Positions 20,388 to 28,208 of a stretch of DNA of 64,000 bases are shown one piece after another. Position 1 is the first letter of the stretch, and every line of letters starts with the position of its first letter. Both the position numbers and the translations under genes were made by a program. Origin of the DNA: Microvirga puerhi. GTDB lineage: Bacteria; Pseudomonadota; Alphaproteobacteria; Rhizobiales; Beijerinckiaceae. The stretch spans positions 62,502 through 126,501 of the forward strand of contig NZ_JAIRBM010000010.1 in the NCBI RefSeq assembly GCF_020089865.1, given 5' to 3'. The notes below the pieces were generated by a model. It worked only from the letters and a program-made list of their open reading frames with translations, was not told the DNA's origin and did not search any database.

Positions 20388-21482
20388 ATGGATATCCTCG
20401 TCGTCGGAGCCGGTGTGGTCGGTCTCGCCATCGCCCGTGCGCTCGCGCTGCGCGGCCATGCGGTGATTGTTGCGGAGGCGACGGGCGGAATCGGCAATGG
20501 CGTGTCTTCCCGCAACAGCGAGGTGATTCACGGCGGCATGTATTACCCGTCGGGATCCCTGCGCGCCCGCCACTGTGTCGCCGGGCGACGGATGCTCTAC
20601 GATTTCTGCGAGAGCCACGGCGTTCCGCATGCCAGATGCGGCAAGCTCATCGTCGCAACGAACGACCTGGAGCAGGCGAAGATCGAGGGGATCTACCAAC
20701 AGGGCATCTCGAATGGGGTTGAGGGCCTCTCCTTCCTGACGGGCGCCGAGGCGCGGGCGCTGGAGCCGAACCTCGCCTGCACCGGTGCGGTCCTTTCGCG
20801 TGAGACGGGCATTATCGACAGCCACGCGCTCATGCTCGCGCTCCAGGGCGATCTGGAACAGGCCGGCGGCATGATCGCGTTCCACTCGCCCGTGAAAGGC
20901 ATCACGCGTGCCGGAAGCGGATGGGAGGTGCATGCTGGTGGCGCCGAGCCGGCGGTTCTTCCCGTCGATGCGGTGGTCAATGCGGCTTCCCTGCATGCTC
21001 AAGAGCTGGCGCGATCGACGGAAGGTTATCCGGAAGACCGCGTGCCGCCCCTCGTTCTCGCCAAGGGCAACTATTTCGGATGTCTCGGCAGGCCGGCCTT
21101 CTCGCATCTGATTTATCCGGCTCCCGTCGACGGCGGCCTCGGGACCCACGTGACCCTCGACCTCGCCGGTCGAATGCGCTTCGGCCCGGATGTCGAATGG
21201 ATCGAGAGCGAGGCCTACAAGGTCGATCCGGCGCGCGCAGAAAGCTTCTACGCCTCGATCCGCCGCTATTGGCCGGGGCTTCCTGACGGCGCTCTGGTTC
21301 CCGATTATGCGGGTGTTCGCCCGAAGTTGACCGGTCCCGGCGAGAAGCCCGCGGATTTCGTCATCGACGGGCCGCAGGAACATGGGCTGCTCGGCCTGGT
21401 GCATCTCTTCGGGATAGAAAGCCCAGGACTGACCTCGTCCCTGTCGATCGCCGAGGATGTGGCGAAGCGATTGAGCAACTGA
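20388..21482 (+). CDS. FAD-dependent oxidoreductase, L-2-hydroxyglutarate dehydrogenase-like
   Basis: A 364-residue DAO-family flavoprotein. The FAD-binding glycine motif VGAGVVGLAIARAL is at the N-terminus, and the SSRNSEVIHGGMYYP motif near residue 40 is typical of the LhgO / L2HGDH group that oxidises L-2-hydroxyglutarate to 2-oxoglutarate. The C-terminal FGIESPGLTSS is also family-like. Related glycerol-3-phosphate or D-amino-acid oxidases are possible, but the motif near residue 40 favours LhgO. The start lies 6 bp behind the small membrane protein without a strong ribosome site, and a palindromic repeat lies between its stop and the converging transporter gene. Confidence 0.85.
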   Translation: MDILVVGAGVVGLAIARALALRGHAVIVAEATGGIGNGVSSRNSEVIHGGMYYPSGSLRARHCVAGRRMLYDFCESHGVPHARCGKLIVATNDLEQAKIEGIYQQGISNGVEGLSFLTGAEARALEPNLACTGAVLSRETGIIDSHALMLALQGDLEQAGGMIAFHSPVKGITRAGSGWEVHAGGAEPAVLPVDAVVNAASLHAQELARSTEGYPEDRVPPLVLAKGNYFGCLGRPAFSHLIYPAPVDGGLGTHVTLDLAGRMRFGPDVEWIESEAYKVDPARAESFYASIRRYWPGLPDGALVPDYAGVRPKLTGPGEKPADFVIDGPQEHGLLGLVHLFGIESPGLTSSLSIAEDVAKRLSN

Positions 21483-21487
21483 TCTGT

Positions 21488-21529
21488 CGTCATTCCGGGC
21501 TCGCACCTGCGATGCGCCCCGGAATGACA
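21488..21529. repeat. REP-like palindromic element between convergent genes
   Basis: TCATTCCGGG and CCCGGAATGA form perfect 10-bp arms around an 18-nt loop. The CCCCGGAATGACAG core resembles dispersed intergenic palindromes I know from high-GC alphaproteobacteria. It may act as a terminator for both flanking genes, though there is no T-run. Confidence 0.65.
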
Positions 21530-21542
21530 GGATCCGCTGTTC

Positions 21543-22952
21543 CTAATGCTGGAAAAACAGCACCGTCGCGATCAGGAAGGTCGGGATTAGGACGAGGCCG
21601 GACCAGACGAGGTAGCCGAAGAAGCTCGGCATCGCGACGCCCTTCTCGCGGGCGATGGCATAGACCATGAAGTTGGGGGCGTTGCCGATATAGGAGTTGG
21701 CGCCCATGAACACGGCGCCCGCCGAGATGGCGGCGAGTGTCAGCGCGCCCTTGGTCATGAGATACTGCGGGTCGCCGCCTGCGAGCTCGAAGAACACCAG
21801 ATAGGTCGGTGCGTTGTCGAGGAAGGACGAGAGGCCGCCCGTCAGCCAGAAATAGGCTGCGTTGTTGGGGCTGCCGTCCGGGTTCGATACCAAAGCCACC
21901 AGCGGAGCGAAGGCGCCGTCCGCACCGGCCTTGAGCATGGCGAGGACCGGAATGATCGCCACGAAGATGCCGGCGAATAGCTTCGCCACCTCCTTGATCG
22001 GCCCCCAGGAGAAACCGTTCTCCTCCCGGTTCGCCCGAGGGGTGAAGGCAAGCGACGTGAACGTGACGGCGATCATCACCAGGTCGCGCACCGCATTGGC
22101 CGTCTCGATTTCGGCACCGAACAGAGTGAAGCGGCCGAGATCGGCGGTGGCGCTGAACAGGATGGCTCCGATGATGACGAGGATTAGGAGGAAGTTGATC
22201 CCGCCGGTAATGCGGACTGGTTGATCCGGTGTCGGATCCGGGCGGACGCGGCCCTCCTTGCGATAGAGATAGGCGTCGAAGACGAAGAAGACGGCGAGCA
22301 GTAGAACGCTCACGAACAGCGTCTCAGGGAAAAGATGCGTCGTGGTCCAGAAGAAATCGACGCCGCGCAGGAAGCCGAGAAAGAGCGGCGGATCGCCGAG
22401 TGGCGTCAGCGAGCCGCCGATGTTCGACACCAGAAAGATGAAGAACACCACCACGTGGGCGTTGTGGACACGATCGTCGTTCGCCCGCAGGACCGGACGG
22501 ATCATCACCATGGACGCACCGGTCGTGCCGATGAAGCTCGCAAGGACCGTTCCGATGGCGAGAAGCGCCGCGTTGGTCGCCGGCGCGCCATGAATGTTGC
22601 CGCGGATCAGGATGCCGCCTGCCACGGTGAACAGGGCGAGCAGGAGGAGGATGAACGGGATGTATTCGAGAAGCGCCGTATGAGCGAGGGCCTGAAGGGC
22701 CGTGCCGGGGCCGAGCAGCAGGGCCATCGGAGCGAGGACAAGCAGGCCCCACAGGGCTGCGATCTTGCCCTGGTGATGTTCCCAGGCATGGGCGGCCAGG
22801 AGGGGAAAGAGAGCGATCGACAGCAGGATGCCGGCAAATGGCAGGGCCCAGAAGAGGCTGAGGCTGCGCCCGTCGAGCTCCGCCGCGAGAGCGATTTCCG
22901 GAGCAGCGGTCAGCGCGAGAATGGCGAGCGCGAGGCGCGAGACGCGAAGCAT
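21543..22952 (-). CDS. NhaD/CitMHS-like sodium:proton antiporter
   Basis: A 469-residue polytopic membrane protein of the ion-transporter superfamily. A signal-like first segment ends in I-A-L-A-A-E, then about 12 hydrophobic stretches follow. The conserved SLTPLGDPPLFLGFL loop and the G-A-N-S-Y-I-G-N-A-P-N-F repeat near the C-terminus are the paired substrate loops of this superfamily. Na+/H+ exchange is the likeliest role, but citrate or arsenite-type transport cannot be excluded. ATG 22950-22952 has GGGGGAT upstream, better than the open frame to 23030. Confidence 0.82.
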   Translation of the reverse strand: MLRVSRLALAILALTAAPEIALAAELDGRSLSLFWALPFAGILLSIALFPLLAAHAWEHHQGKIAALWGLLVLAPMALLLGPGTALQALAHTALLEYIPFILLLLALFTVAGGILIRGNIHGAPATNAALLAIGTVLASFIGTTGASMVMIRPVLRANDDRVHNAHVVVFFIFLVSNIGGSLTPLGDPPLFLGFLRGVDFFWTTTHLFPETLFVSVLLLAVFFVFDAYLYRKEGRVRPDPTPDQPVRITGGINFLLILVIIGAILFSATADLGRFTLFGAEIETANAVRDLVMIAVTFTSLAFTPRANREENGFSWGPIKEVAKLFAGIFVAIIPVLAMLKAGADGAFAPLVALVSNPDGSPNNAAYFWLTGGLSSFLDNAPTYLVFFELAGGDPQYLMTKGALTLAAISAGAVFMGANSYIGNAPNFMVYAIAREKGVAMPSFFGYLVWSGLVLIPTFLIATVLFFQH

Positions 22953-23040
22953 ACGATCCCCCTGTTGCCAGTATGACTGGCGTTTTTTTGAGATGGCGCA
23001 AGGTGTAGGGGATTGCTCGAACCGGGGCAACGGTCCCCCG

Positions 23041-23057
23041 TTAACCGGCTGTTCACC
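23041..23057 (+). promoter_or_regulatory. CtrA-like site, one base off consensus
   Basis: TTAACCGGCTGTTCACC differs at one base from the TTAACCGGCTGTTAACC site before minC. It is 69 bp upstream of the glutamine amidotransferase gene, between divergent genes. The mismatch falls in the second TTAA, so activity is doubtful. Confidence 0.3.
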
Positions 23058-23125
23058 TCGACCGAAAGACAGTAAAACAAGGTTTCACAAAGGGCGTCGC
23101 AACGCCTCCGGGGGTCGAAACAGCC

Positions 23126-23917
23126 ATGTGCCGCTTCCTAGCCTATCGGGGAGAGCCGATTTTCCTGACCGATCTGGTCTGTGCGCCAGCTCATTCCCTC
23201 GTGCATCAGTCGCTTCACGCCGTCGAGGCTAAGACGGAGACGAACGGCGATGGGTTCGGCATCGGTTGGTACGGGGAGCGGCGCGAGCCCGGCCTTTATC
23301 GCGAGGTCCGCCCGGCCTGGTCGGACGAGAATCTGAGAAGCCTCTGCGAGCAAGTCCGCTCCAGCCTGTTCTTCGCCCATGTGCGGGCCTCCACCGGCAC
23401 CTCGACCACTCGGGCCAATTGCCACCCCTTCGCCCATGGGCGGCATCTGTTCATGCATAACGGCCAGATCGGCGGATACGGGCGCATCAAGCGCCGTCTC
23501 GAAGCGCTGATTCCGGACGAGCTCTACGACACGCGCCTCGGTACGACGGATTCCGAGGCGATCTTCCTGCTCGCCCTCGCCAACGGCCTCGCCGATGAAC
23601 CGGTCGCGGCCATGGCGCGGACCCTCAAGCAGGTGCGTGGTCTGATGGAGGACGCGGGCATTGCGGAGCCCTTGCGGTTCACGGCCTCCGTCACCGATGG
23701 CGAGAGCCTCTGGGCCTATCGCTGGTCCTGCGACGGCCAGCCGCCGACCCTCTATTTCCGGGAGAGCTCCGGCAATCTTCTCGTGGTCTCGGAGCCGATC
23801 GACGACAAGACCATGGGCTGGCGCGAGGTCCCGAAGGGCTGCAGCCTCGTGGCCCGCGCCGGTCAGGACCTTGCCGTGCAATGCATGAACGAGGCCATGG
23901 ATCGCCTTGCCGCCTGA
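23126..23917 (+). CDS. Class II glutamine amidotransferase (YafJ-like)
   Basis: A 263-residue stand-alone glutaminase domain of the Ntn-hydrolase type. The catalytic Cys2 directly follows the start methionine (MCRFLAYRG), so the methionine must be removed. NGDGFGIGWYG, FAHVRAST and the HNGQIGGY loop are the glutamine-site motifs. Proteins of this type (YafJ, EgtC, DUG3) liberate ammonia or cleave gamma-glutamyl bonds; the substrate is not known for YafJ. No ergothioneine genes are nearby, so I do not call it EgtC. Confidence 0.88.
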   Translation: MCRFLAYRGEPIFLTDLVCAPAHSLVHQSLHAVEAKTETNGDGFGIGWYGERREPGLYREVRPAWSDENLRSLCEQVRSSLFFAHVRASTGTSTTRANCHPFAHGRHLFMHNGQIGGYGRIKRRLEALIPDELYDTRLGTTDSEAIFLLALANGLADEPVAAMARTLKQVRGLMEDAGIAEPLRFTASVTDGESLWAYRWSCDGQPPTLYFRESSGNLLVVSEPIDDKTMGWREVPKGCSLVARAGQDLAVQCMNEAMDRLAA

Positions 23918-23932
23918 CCGCGATGGGTGGCG

Positions 23933-24220
23933 TCAGGCCGCGTCGCGGGAGAGGTCCGGCGCGGAAATCAGCGGCAGGAGAGCGCCACGCAGGGCTTCCA
24001 TTTGAAGCTCGGTCTCCGAGAGAGGGGCAAAGGACTCTGATCCTGCGTGCATCTTGAGGCGAGCAAGCTCTGCGGTCAGCCGGGCGTTCTCGGCCATGAG
24101 ATCCGCCAGCTTCTCCTCCATCTGCCGGACCCGCGCCAGAGCGGAATCCCGCTCCGCTTCGCGCAGGCCGACCCGGTCGCGCCAGAGGCGGGTCGCAATG
24201 GTTTCGGATTCGTCGCTCAT
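23933..24220 (-). CDS. Small coiled-coil protein of unknown function
   Basis: A 95-residue acidic protein. Residues about 20-65 form a continuous heptad-like helix with leucines and alanines spaced for a coiled coil (VRQMEEKLADLMAENARL within it). There is no signal peptide or membrane span. ATG 24218-24220 has GGAG nine bases upstream; the frame is open to 24325 but with no better start. It converges with the amidotransferase gene, 15 bp apart. I do not recognise a family. Confidence 0.7.
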   Translation of the reverse strand: MSDESETIATRLWRDRVGLREAERDSALARVRQMEEKLADLMAENARLTAELARLKMHAGSESFAPLSETELQMEALRGALLPLISAPDLSRDAA

Positions 24221-24321
24221 CGGATACTCCACGCACGCATTGCGGACCGCACCCATCGGTCGGGGCCCGCGGGGCGACATTGCGCACGAGACCCTTAAGG
24301 CATCGTTGCCGTGCCGCCGCC

Positions 24322-25032
24322 TCACCCGTCCAGTTCCGGATAATGGCGGAAGATGCCCTCCTCGTTGAGGGGAATGCGCCGCGGGCTCTGCAGATAAGAC
24401 TGGATCCGTGGCCGCACCGCCACGGTATCGCGCAGTGCCGCGACGCGCGGCACCTTGCGTAATTCCCGGGTCATGGCCTTCGGAAAGGCATAGGACAGCC
24501 CCTCGATCACCTGGAACAGGGAGAGATCCGCATAGGACAGTTCCGCGCCGACGAGATGGGCGTCGCCAGCCGGGTTGCGGGTCAGGATCGTTTCGAACCA
24601 GCCGAGGAATTTCGGGATCCGGTTCTGTCGAAAATCCTTCGCCCGCTGCAGAGCCTCGTCCTGCTGATCCTCGTAATAGAGCCCGACCGAGATCGGATGG
24701 TGCGTGTCATGGGCCTCGGCCACGAGGTCCGCGATAGTGAGCTGGATTTGTTGTGTCCAGAGGCCCCCAGCCGGGTCCTTGGGCGCGAGGCCGTGACGGG
24801 CTCCGAGATAGAGCAGAATGGCGGAGGTCTGGCCGATGATCAGGTCCCCATCCTTGAGAAAGGGCGGCGCGAAAGGCGGATGATCGGCAGCCTCGATCAT
24901 CCGCATCATGGTGGACATGCCCCTGGGGCCACGGGCGACGTCCACATAGTCAGCGCCTGCCTCTTCCAGTACCAGCCGCACGAATTCGCCGCGTCCCTGG
25001 ATTCCTGGCCAGTAGTAAAATTCATAAGGCAT
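24322..25032 (-). CDS. Glutathione S-transferase family protein
   Basis: A 236-residue GST. The N-terminal thioredoxin-like domain begins YEFYYWPGIQGRGEFVRL, where Tyr in YYWPG is the probable glutathione-activating residue as in sigma/alpha-type enzymes, and IGQTSAILLYLG is the gamma-glutamyl contact. The all-helical C-terminal domain has the conserved LSYADLSLFQVI. The substrate is unknown. ATG 25030-25032 has GAAGGAG upstream. It is followed by the coiled-coil gene about 100 bp downstream on the same strand. Confidence 0.9.
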   Translation of the reverse strand: MPYEFYYWPGIQGRGEFVRLVLEEAGADYVDVARGPRGMSTMMRMIEAADHPPFAPPFLKDGDLIIGQTSAILLYLGARHGLAPKDPAGGLWTQQIQLTIADLVAEAHDTHHPISVGLYYEDQQDEALQRAKDFRQNRIPKFLGWFETILTRNPAGDAHLVGAELSYADLSLFQVIEGLSYAFPKAMTRELRKVPRVAALRDTVAVRPRIQSYLQSPRRIPLNEEGIFRHYPELDG

Positions 25033-25204
25033 GGAAGGCTCCTTCGCTGGCGCGACATGATCGTGAAGGAAGCTAGAGGCCGTCGCGATCGGGACCATAC
25101 CGGTTTAGCGGTCGTCTCAGAGATCCCCAGGATGCCTCGTTCTGTGCCGGTTCATGCGCGATCCAGAAGCCGTGATCTTCGCTGAGCAGCTGCTCAAGAA
25201 ACGA

Positions 25205-25232
25205 AAAGAGCGCCCGGCAAGGGGCGCTCTTT
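25205..25232. terminator. Terminator after the RTX gene
   Basis: AAAGAGCGCCC and GGGCGCTCTTT are perfect 11-bp arms around a 6-nt loop, with T-runs on the minus strand. It lies about 30 bp beyond the RTX stop codon. Confidence 0.92.
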
Positions 25233-25260
25233 CGCGAAAACTCACATGAGATGAGAGCGA

Positions 25261-27639
25261 TCAGATGGCGAAGAAGTCGTGATAGGTCATCTTCAGATTC
25301 TTCGACAGGGTCGCGAAGACGACAGCCTTGTGCGAGCCGCTGCCGTCGTCATCGTAATAGAGGACGCCCTTCTTCTTGTCGTAGATGATGCGGTCATCCT
25401 TGTCGTGCGCCTTGGCGCCCACATAGAACATCTTGCTCGACAAAGCGGCTGGCTTTGCAAGAGTGCCCTTCGACCCGATCTTGAAATACTTGTTCTCCAG
25501 ATAGATCGAGTCGTCCTTCACGTTGAAGTCCAGGATCTTGTCGGTGTTGCCCTTGGTTTTTGGGTTCGTGTCGAACACAAAAATGTCGCGTCCCGTACCG
25601 CCACTGAGCCTGTCGGCGCCGAGTCCGCCATGAATGCGGTCATTGCCGCCATACCCGTAAAGAACGTCGTTGCCGGCGCCACCATAGAGGATATTGGCGC
25701 CGTCATTGCCAGAGAGGGTGTTGTTGGCGGCGTTGCCGGTCAGCGTGATCGACGCGCTGCCGGAGCCCGTGATGTTCTCGATGCCGACGAGCTTGTTGAG
25801 ATCGTAATTGACCGAGACGATCACCGTATCGACATCGCCCGATCCGCTATCATGAACAATGTCGTTCGGGTCGTCGATGTAATAGGTGTCGTTGCCTGCG
25901 CCGCCGTCCATATAGTCGGCGCCGCCGTTGCCGTTCAGGACGTCATTACCTGCTCCGCCCATGAGCGTGTTATTGGCGCCGTTGCCAATCAGGGTGTTGT
26001 CCCAGGCGTTGCCGGTGAGCGTGATCGCATCCGAGCCCGTGGCGATCATGTTCTCGACATAGGCTTCGAGGGTATGGGTCACCGACGTATAGGCCGTATC
26101 GATGCTTGCATCGGCAGAAGTTTCTACCAGAACATCGCCAGCATGATTGACGATGAAGGTATCGCTGCCGGTGCCGCCTATCATCACGTCCGCACCATCG
26201 CCACCGTCGAGATAGTCGTTGCCGGCGCCGCCATCGAGCTTGTTGCTGCCTGCGCCGCCGACCAGAGTGTCGGCGAAGTTGGAGCCAAGAAGATTCTCGA
26301 TATTGGTATAAGTATCACCAGCCGCTTCGCCACCCGTCCCCGTTCCTGTTGCAAGGCTCGCGGAGACGCCCGAGGTGGCATACTGGAACGATGCGGTATC
26401 GATACCGTCTCCACCATCGAGCTTGTCCGCTCCGGTTCCGCCAATGAGAAGGTCGTTGCCGCCTGCTCCATTGAGCTCGTCATTGCCGATATTGGGATTA
26501 TTGGCCTCGGCGTTGGTGCCGACATAGATATCGTCGCCGGCGGTGCCGTTCACTACGACAGCCTTTATCCGAGCGTCTACGAGAGTCTCGGAAATGATGC
26601 TGTTTCCAACATTCGGATCACGCCACGTGATCGCAATCCGCCCATCTGTCATCTCGGACAGGGAGGGCATCCATTCGTAGCTCTTGTTGGGGAGCGAATT
26701 GACCCGGAGCGCCCCTTCGGGGCGTGCCTGACCATCGGCGCTGAAGAGCTGCAGAAAGACCTCGTGCGAGCCGCCGTAGGCAGTCGAGCTTTGCGAATAT
26801 GCGACCGCGAACTCGCCGGTCTTGAGGGCAGTAATGCCCATGAAGTCGCCCGGACGCACGACGCCTTGTGCGACATCGACAACGTTCTCGATGCCTCCGG
26901 TAAATATGTGAGCCTGGAGCTTTCCTGCATCGTTTACGGTAGCGACGACAAAGTTCCCTGATGGCTGCCCGTTAACTGGAGACAGCAGTCCTGCAACCTC
27001 TGCTCTTTCTCCGGTCATCGTGCCGAAAGTTGCCGGAGTGGCGCCGTTCGTCACGCCAAACTTGATGGAGCCGCCGGTGGCGAATGCAACGACATGTTGG
27101 CCCGCACCGGTTTGGGCAACGTCCACATGAGAGTTGATGTTCACAAGTCCGATTTCGACAGGCGTAGAAGCCGCGCCTTGGCTATCGTAATAGCGGATCC
27201 ATACCTTGCCTTGGTCTTCATAGGTTGTCGCCCAACCATCGGCTTTGGAAGTCGTAGCAATTTCGTGGCTGATGGCCCCGCTCGCCGCAACGGTGATCTT
27301 ATCGCCGATCGTCGTACCGTTGATCGTATAGCGCTGGCTGAAAATGGACTTATTCGTTGCGCTGACTTCCTCGCTCCAGGTGACGACGAAGTTGCCTTGA
27401 GCGTCCGTGACCACAACATCGGGAGTGGAGCCCTGCGGGACGTTTGCTGCAGACACTTGGACAGGTGAGCCGACTTTCGCTCCGAGACCGTTGTAGATCT
27501 GAAACGAAAATCGCCCGCTATGGTCCAGCCAGCTTACGACATAGCCGCCGTTCGGCAGACCTGCGACGGAGGGGTGGTTAACCGTAATGCCAGAAAGGGC
27601 TTGGGTAATACCCTCGGTTCCCCAAATCTTGAAGGCCAT
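25261..27639 (-). CDS. RTX (hemolysin-type calcium-binding) secreted protein
   Basis: A 792-residue protein. Residues 1 to about 360 contain repeated strands of the pattern G-G-x-V-V-S-W, G-N-F-V-V-T-W, G-E-F-A-V-A-Y, which resemble beta-propeller blades. From about 366 to 705 there are many GGxGxDxLxG nonapeptide repeats that bind calcium and fold after secretion. The last 85 residues would hold the uncleaved C-terminal type I secretion signal; there is no N-terminal signal peptide. The start has AGGAGA 8 nt upstream. No ABC exporter or membrane-fusion protein is encoded nearby, so the exporter must lie elsewhere. The function could be adhesion, surface layer or enzyme; no catalytic domain is visible. 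Confidence 0.9.
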   Translation of the reverse strand: MAFKIWGTEGITQALSGITVNHPSVAGLPNGGYVVSWLDHSGRFSFQIYNGLGAKVGSPVQVSAANVPQGSTPDVVVTDAQGNFVVTWSEEVSATNKSIFSQRYTINGTTIGDKITVAASGAISHEIATTSKADGWATTYEDQGKVWIRYYDSQGAASTPVEIGLVNINSHVDVAQTGAGQHVVAFATGGSIKFGVTNGATPATFGTMTGERAEVAGLLSPVNGQPSGNFVVATVNDAGKLQAHIFTGGIENVVDVAQGVVRPGDFMGITALKTGEFAVAYSQSSTAYGGSHEVFLQLFSADGQARPEGALRVNSLPNKSYEWMPSLSEMTDGRIAITWRDPNVGNSIISETLVDARIKAVVVNGTAGDDIYVGTNAEANNPNIGNDELNGAGGNDLLIGGTGADKLDGGDGIDTASFQYATSGVSASLATGTGTGGEAAGDTYTNIENLLGSNFADTLVGGAGSNKLDGGAGNDYLDGGDGADVMIGGTGSDTFIVNHAGDVLVETSADASIDTAYTSVTHTLEAYVENMIATGSDAITLTGNAWDNTLIGNGANNTLMGGAGNDVLNGNGGADYMDGGAGNDTYYIDDPNDIVHDSGSGDVDTVIVSVNYDLNKLVGIENITGSGSASITLTGNAANNTLSGNDGANILYGGAGNDVLYGYGGNDRIHGGLGADRLSGGTGRDIFVFDTNPKTKGNTDKILDFNVKDDSIYLENKYFKIGSKGTLAKPAALSSKMFYVGAKAHDKDDRIIYDKKKGVLYYDDDGSGSHKAVVFATLSKNLKMTYHDFFAI

Positions 27640-28120
27640 ATCTAGTTCTCCTGGAAGCGGAAGGTTTCGTTGGCGACTGCCGGTGTTTCAGGCGAGGTTC
27701 GGTCGAGAGGTTGAAGCTGGGCGTGAAAGCCCGCGTTGCGGTATGGATTAAGAAATGATTGACGTAATCTTGGGTGACCTGCCGGAATGACATGCAGCCA
27801 TCAAGAATTCGCTGCTGCAACATCAGTAAAGCAACTCGCTCAAGCGCTATATGACCGCGCGTCACGTCCAACAACTCCCCGTTCAGAGAGGTTTTGTCGG
27901 AATGGATACTTTACCTAACGTAATGTATAGAAGGGTCTTATTGGATAAGGCCCTGCATTTGCAGGGAAAACCAGGCCGATTGCAGCATCCGGTCGCATTC
28001 AGGCAAAGGAAGCTTTGCGGTGCGCCGGAGCACATGCCGGCCCACGATAGGTCAATGCCGTAACGGCAGGATTGCTCTTTCGGTTTCTTCTCTGCCCGTT
28101 CGAAAGCCGCGGCGTGGATA
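27640..28120. other. Upstream region of the RTX gene
   Basis: A 480-bp stretch with lower GC than its surroundings. It presumably holds the RTX promoter. A 70-codon plus-strand frame at 27851-28063 has no ribosome site or recognisable features, so I do not call it. No other site is clear. Confidence 0.5.
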
Positions 28121-28150
28121 GGGATGATTCCACGTCAGTGGAATCATCCC
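28121..28150. repeat. Perfect 13-bp-arm palindrome downstream of polA
   Basis: GGGATGATTCCAC and GTGGAATCATCCC are exactly complementary around GTCA, followed by TTTT on the plus strand. Each arm holds a GANTC sequence, the CcrM methylation site of alphaproteobacteria. On the minus strand it would be a transcript-end hairpin for polA without a T-run. Confidence 0.8.
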
Positions 28151-28166
28151 TTTTCCATCGTGCATC

Positions 28167-28206
28167 GCATATCTCGGCGAACCTGATCTGCTTCGCCGAA
28201 ATATGC
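28167..28206. repeat. Inverted repeat with 15-bp arms at the polA 3' end
   Basis: GCATATCTCGGCGAA pairs with TTCGCCGAAATATGC with one mismatch across a 10-nt loop. It ends 2 bp from the polA stop codon. It is probably an RNA 3'-end hairpin. Confidence 0.75.
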
Positions 28207-28208
28207 GC

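Noticed and set aside
23126-23917. EgtC of ergothioneine synthesis
   Set aside because: The Cys2 glutaminase fits, but no egtB, egtD or related gene is nearby, so YafJ-like is safer.
25600-26600. Repeats at the RTX gene as a possible CRISPR or tandem DNA array
   Set aside because: The repeats code for GGxGxD nonapeptides in frame and vary in DNA sequence; there is no constant repeat with spacers.
25279-26961. A 560-codon plus-strand frame opposite the RTX gene
   Set aside because: Its repeated Val/Ile/Ala composition simply mirrors the RTX repeats on the other strand.
27851-28063. Small 70-codon frame upstream of the RTX gene
   Set aside because: No ribosome site, no family match I know, and no hydrophobic or conserved features.
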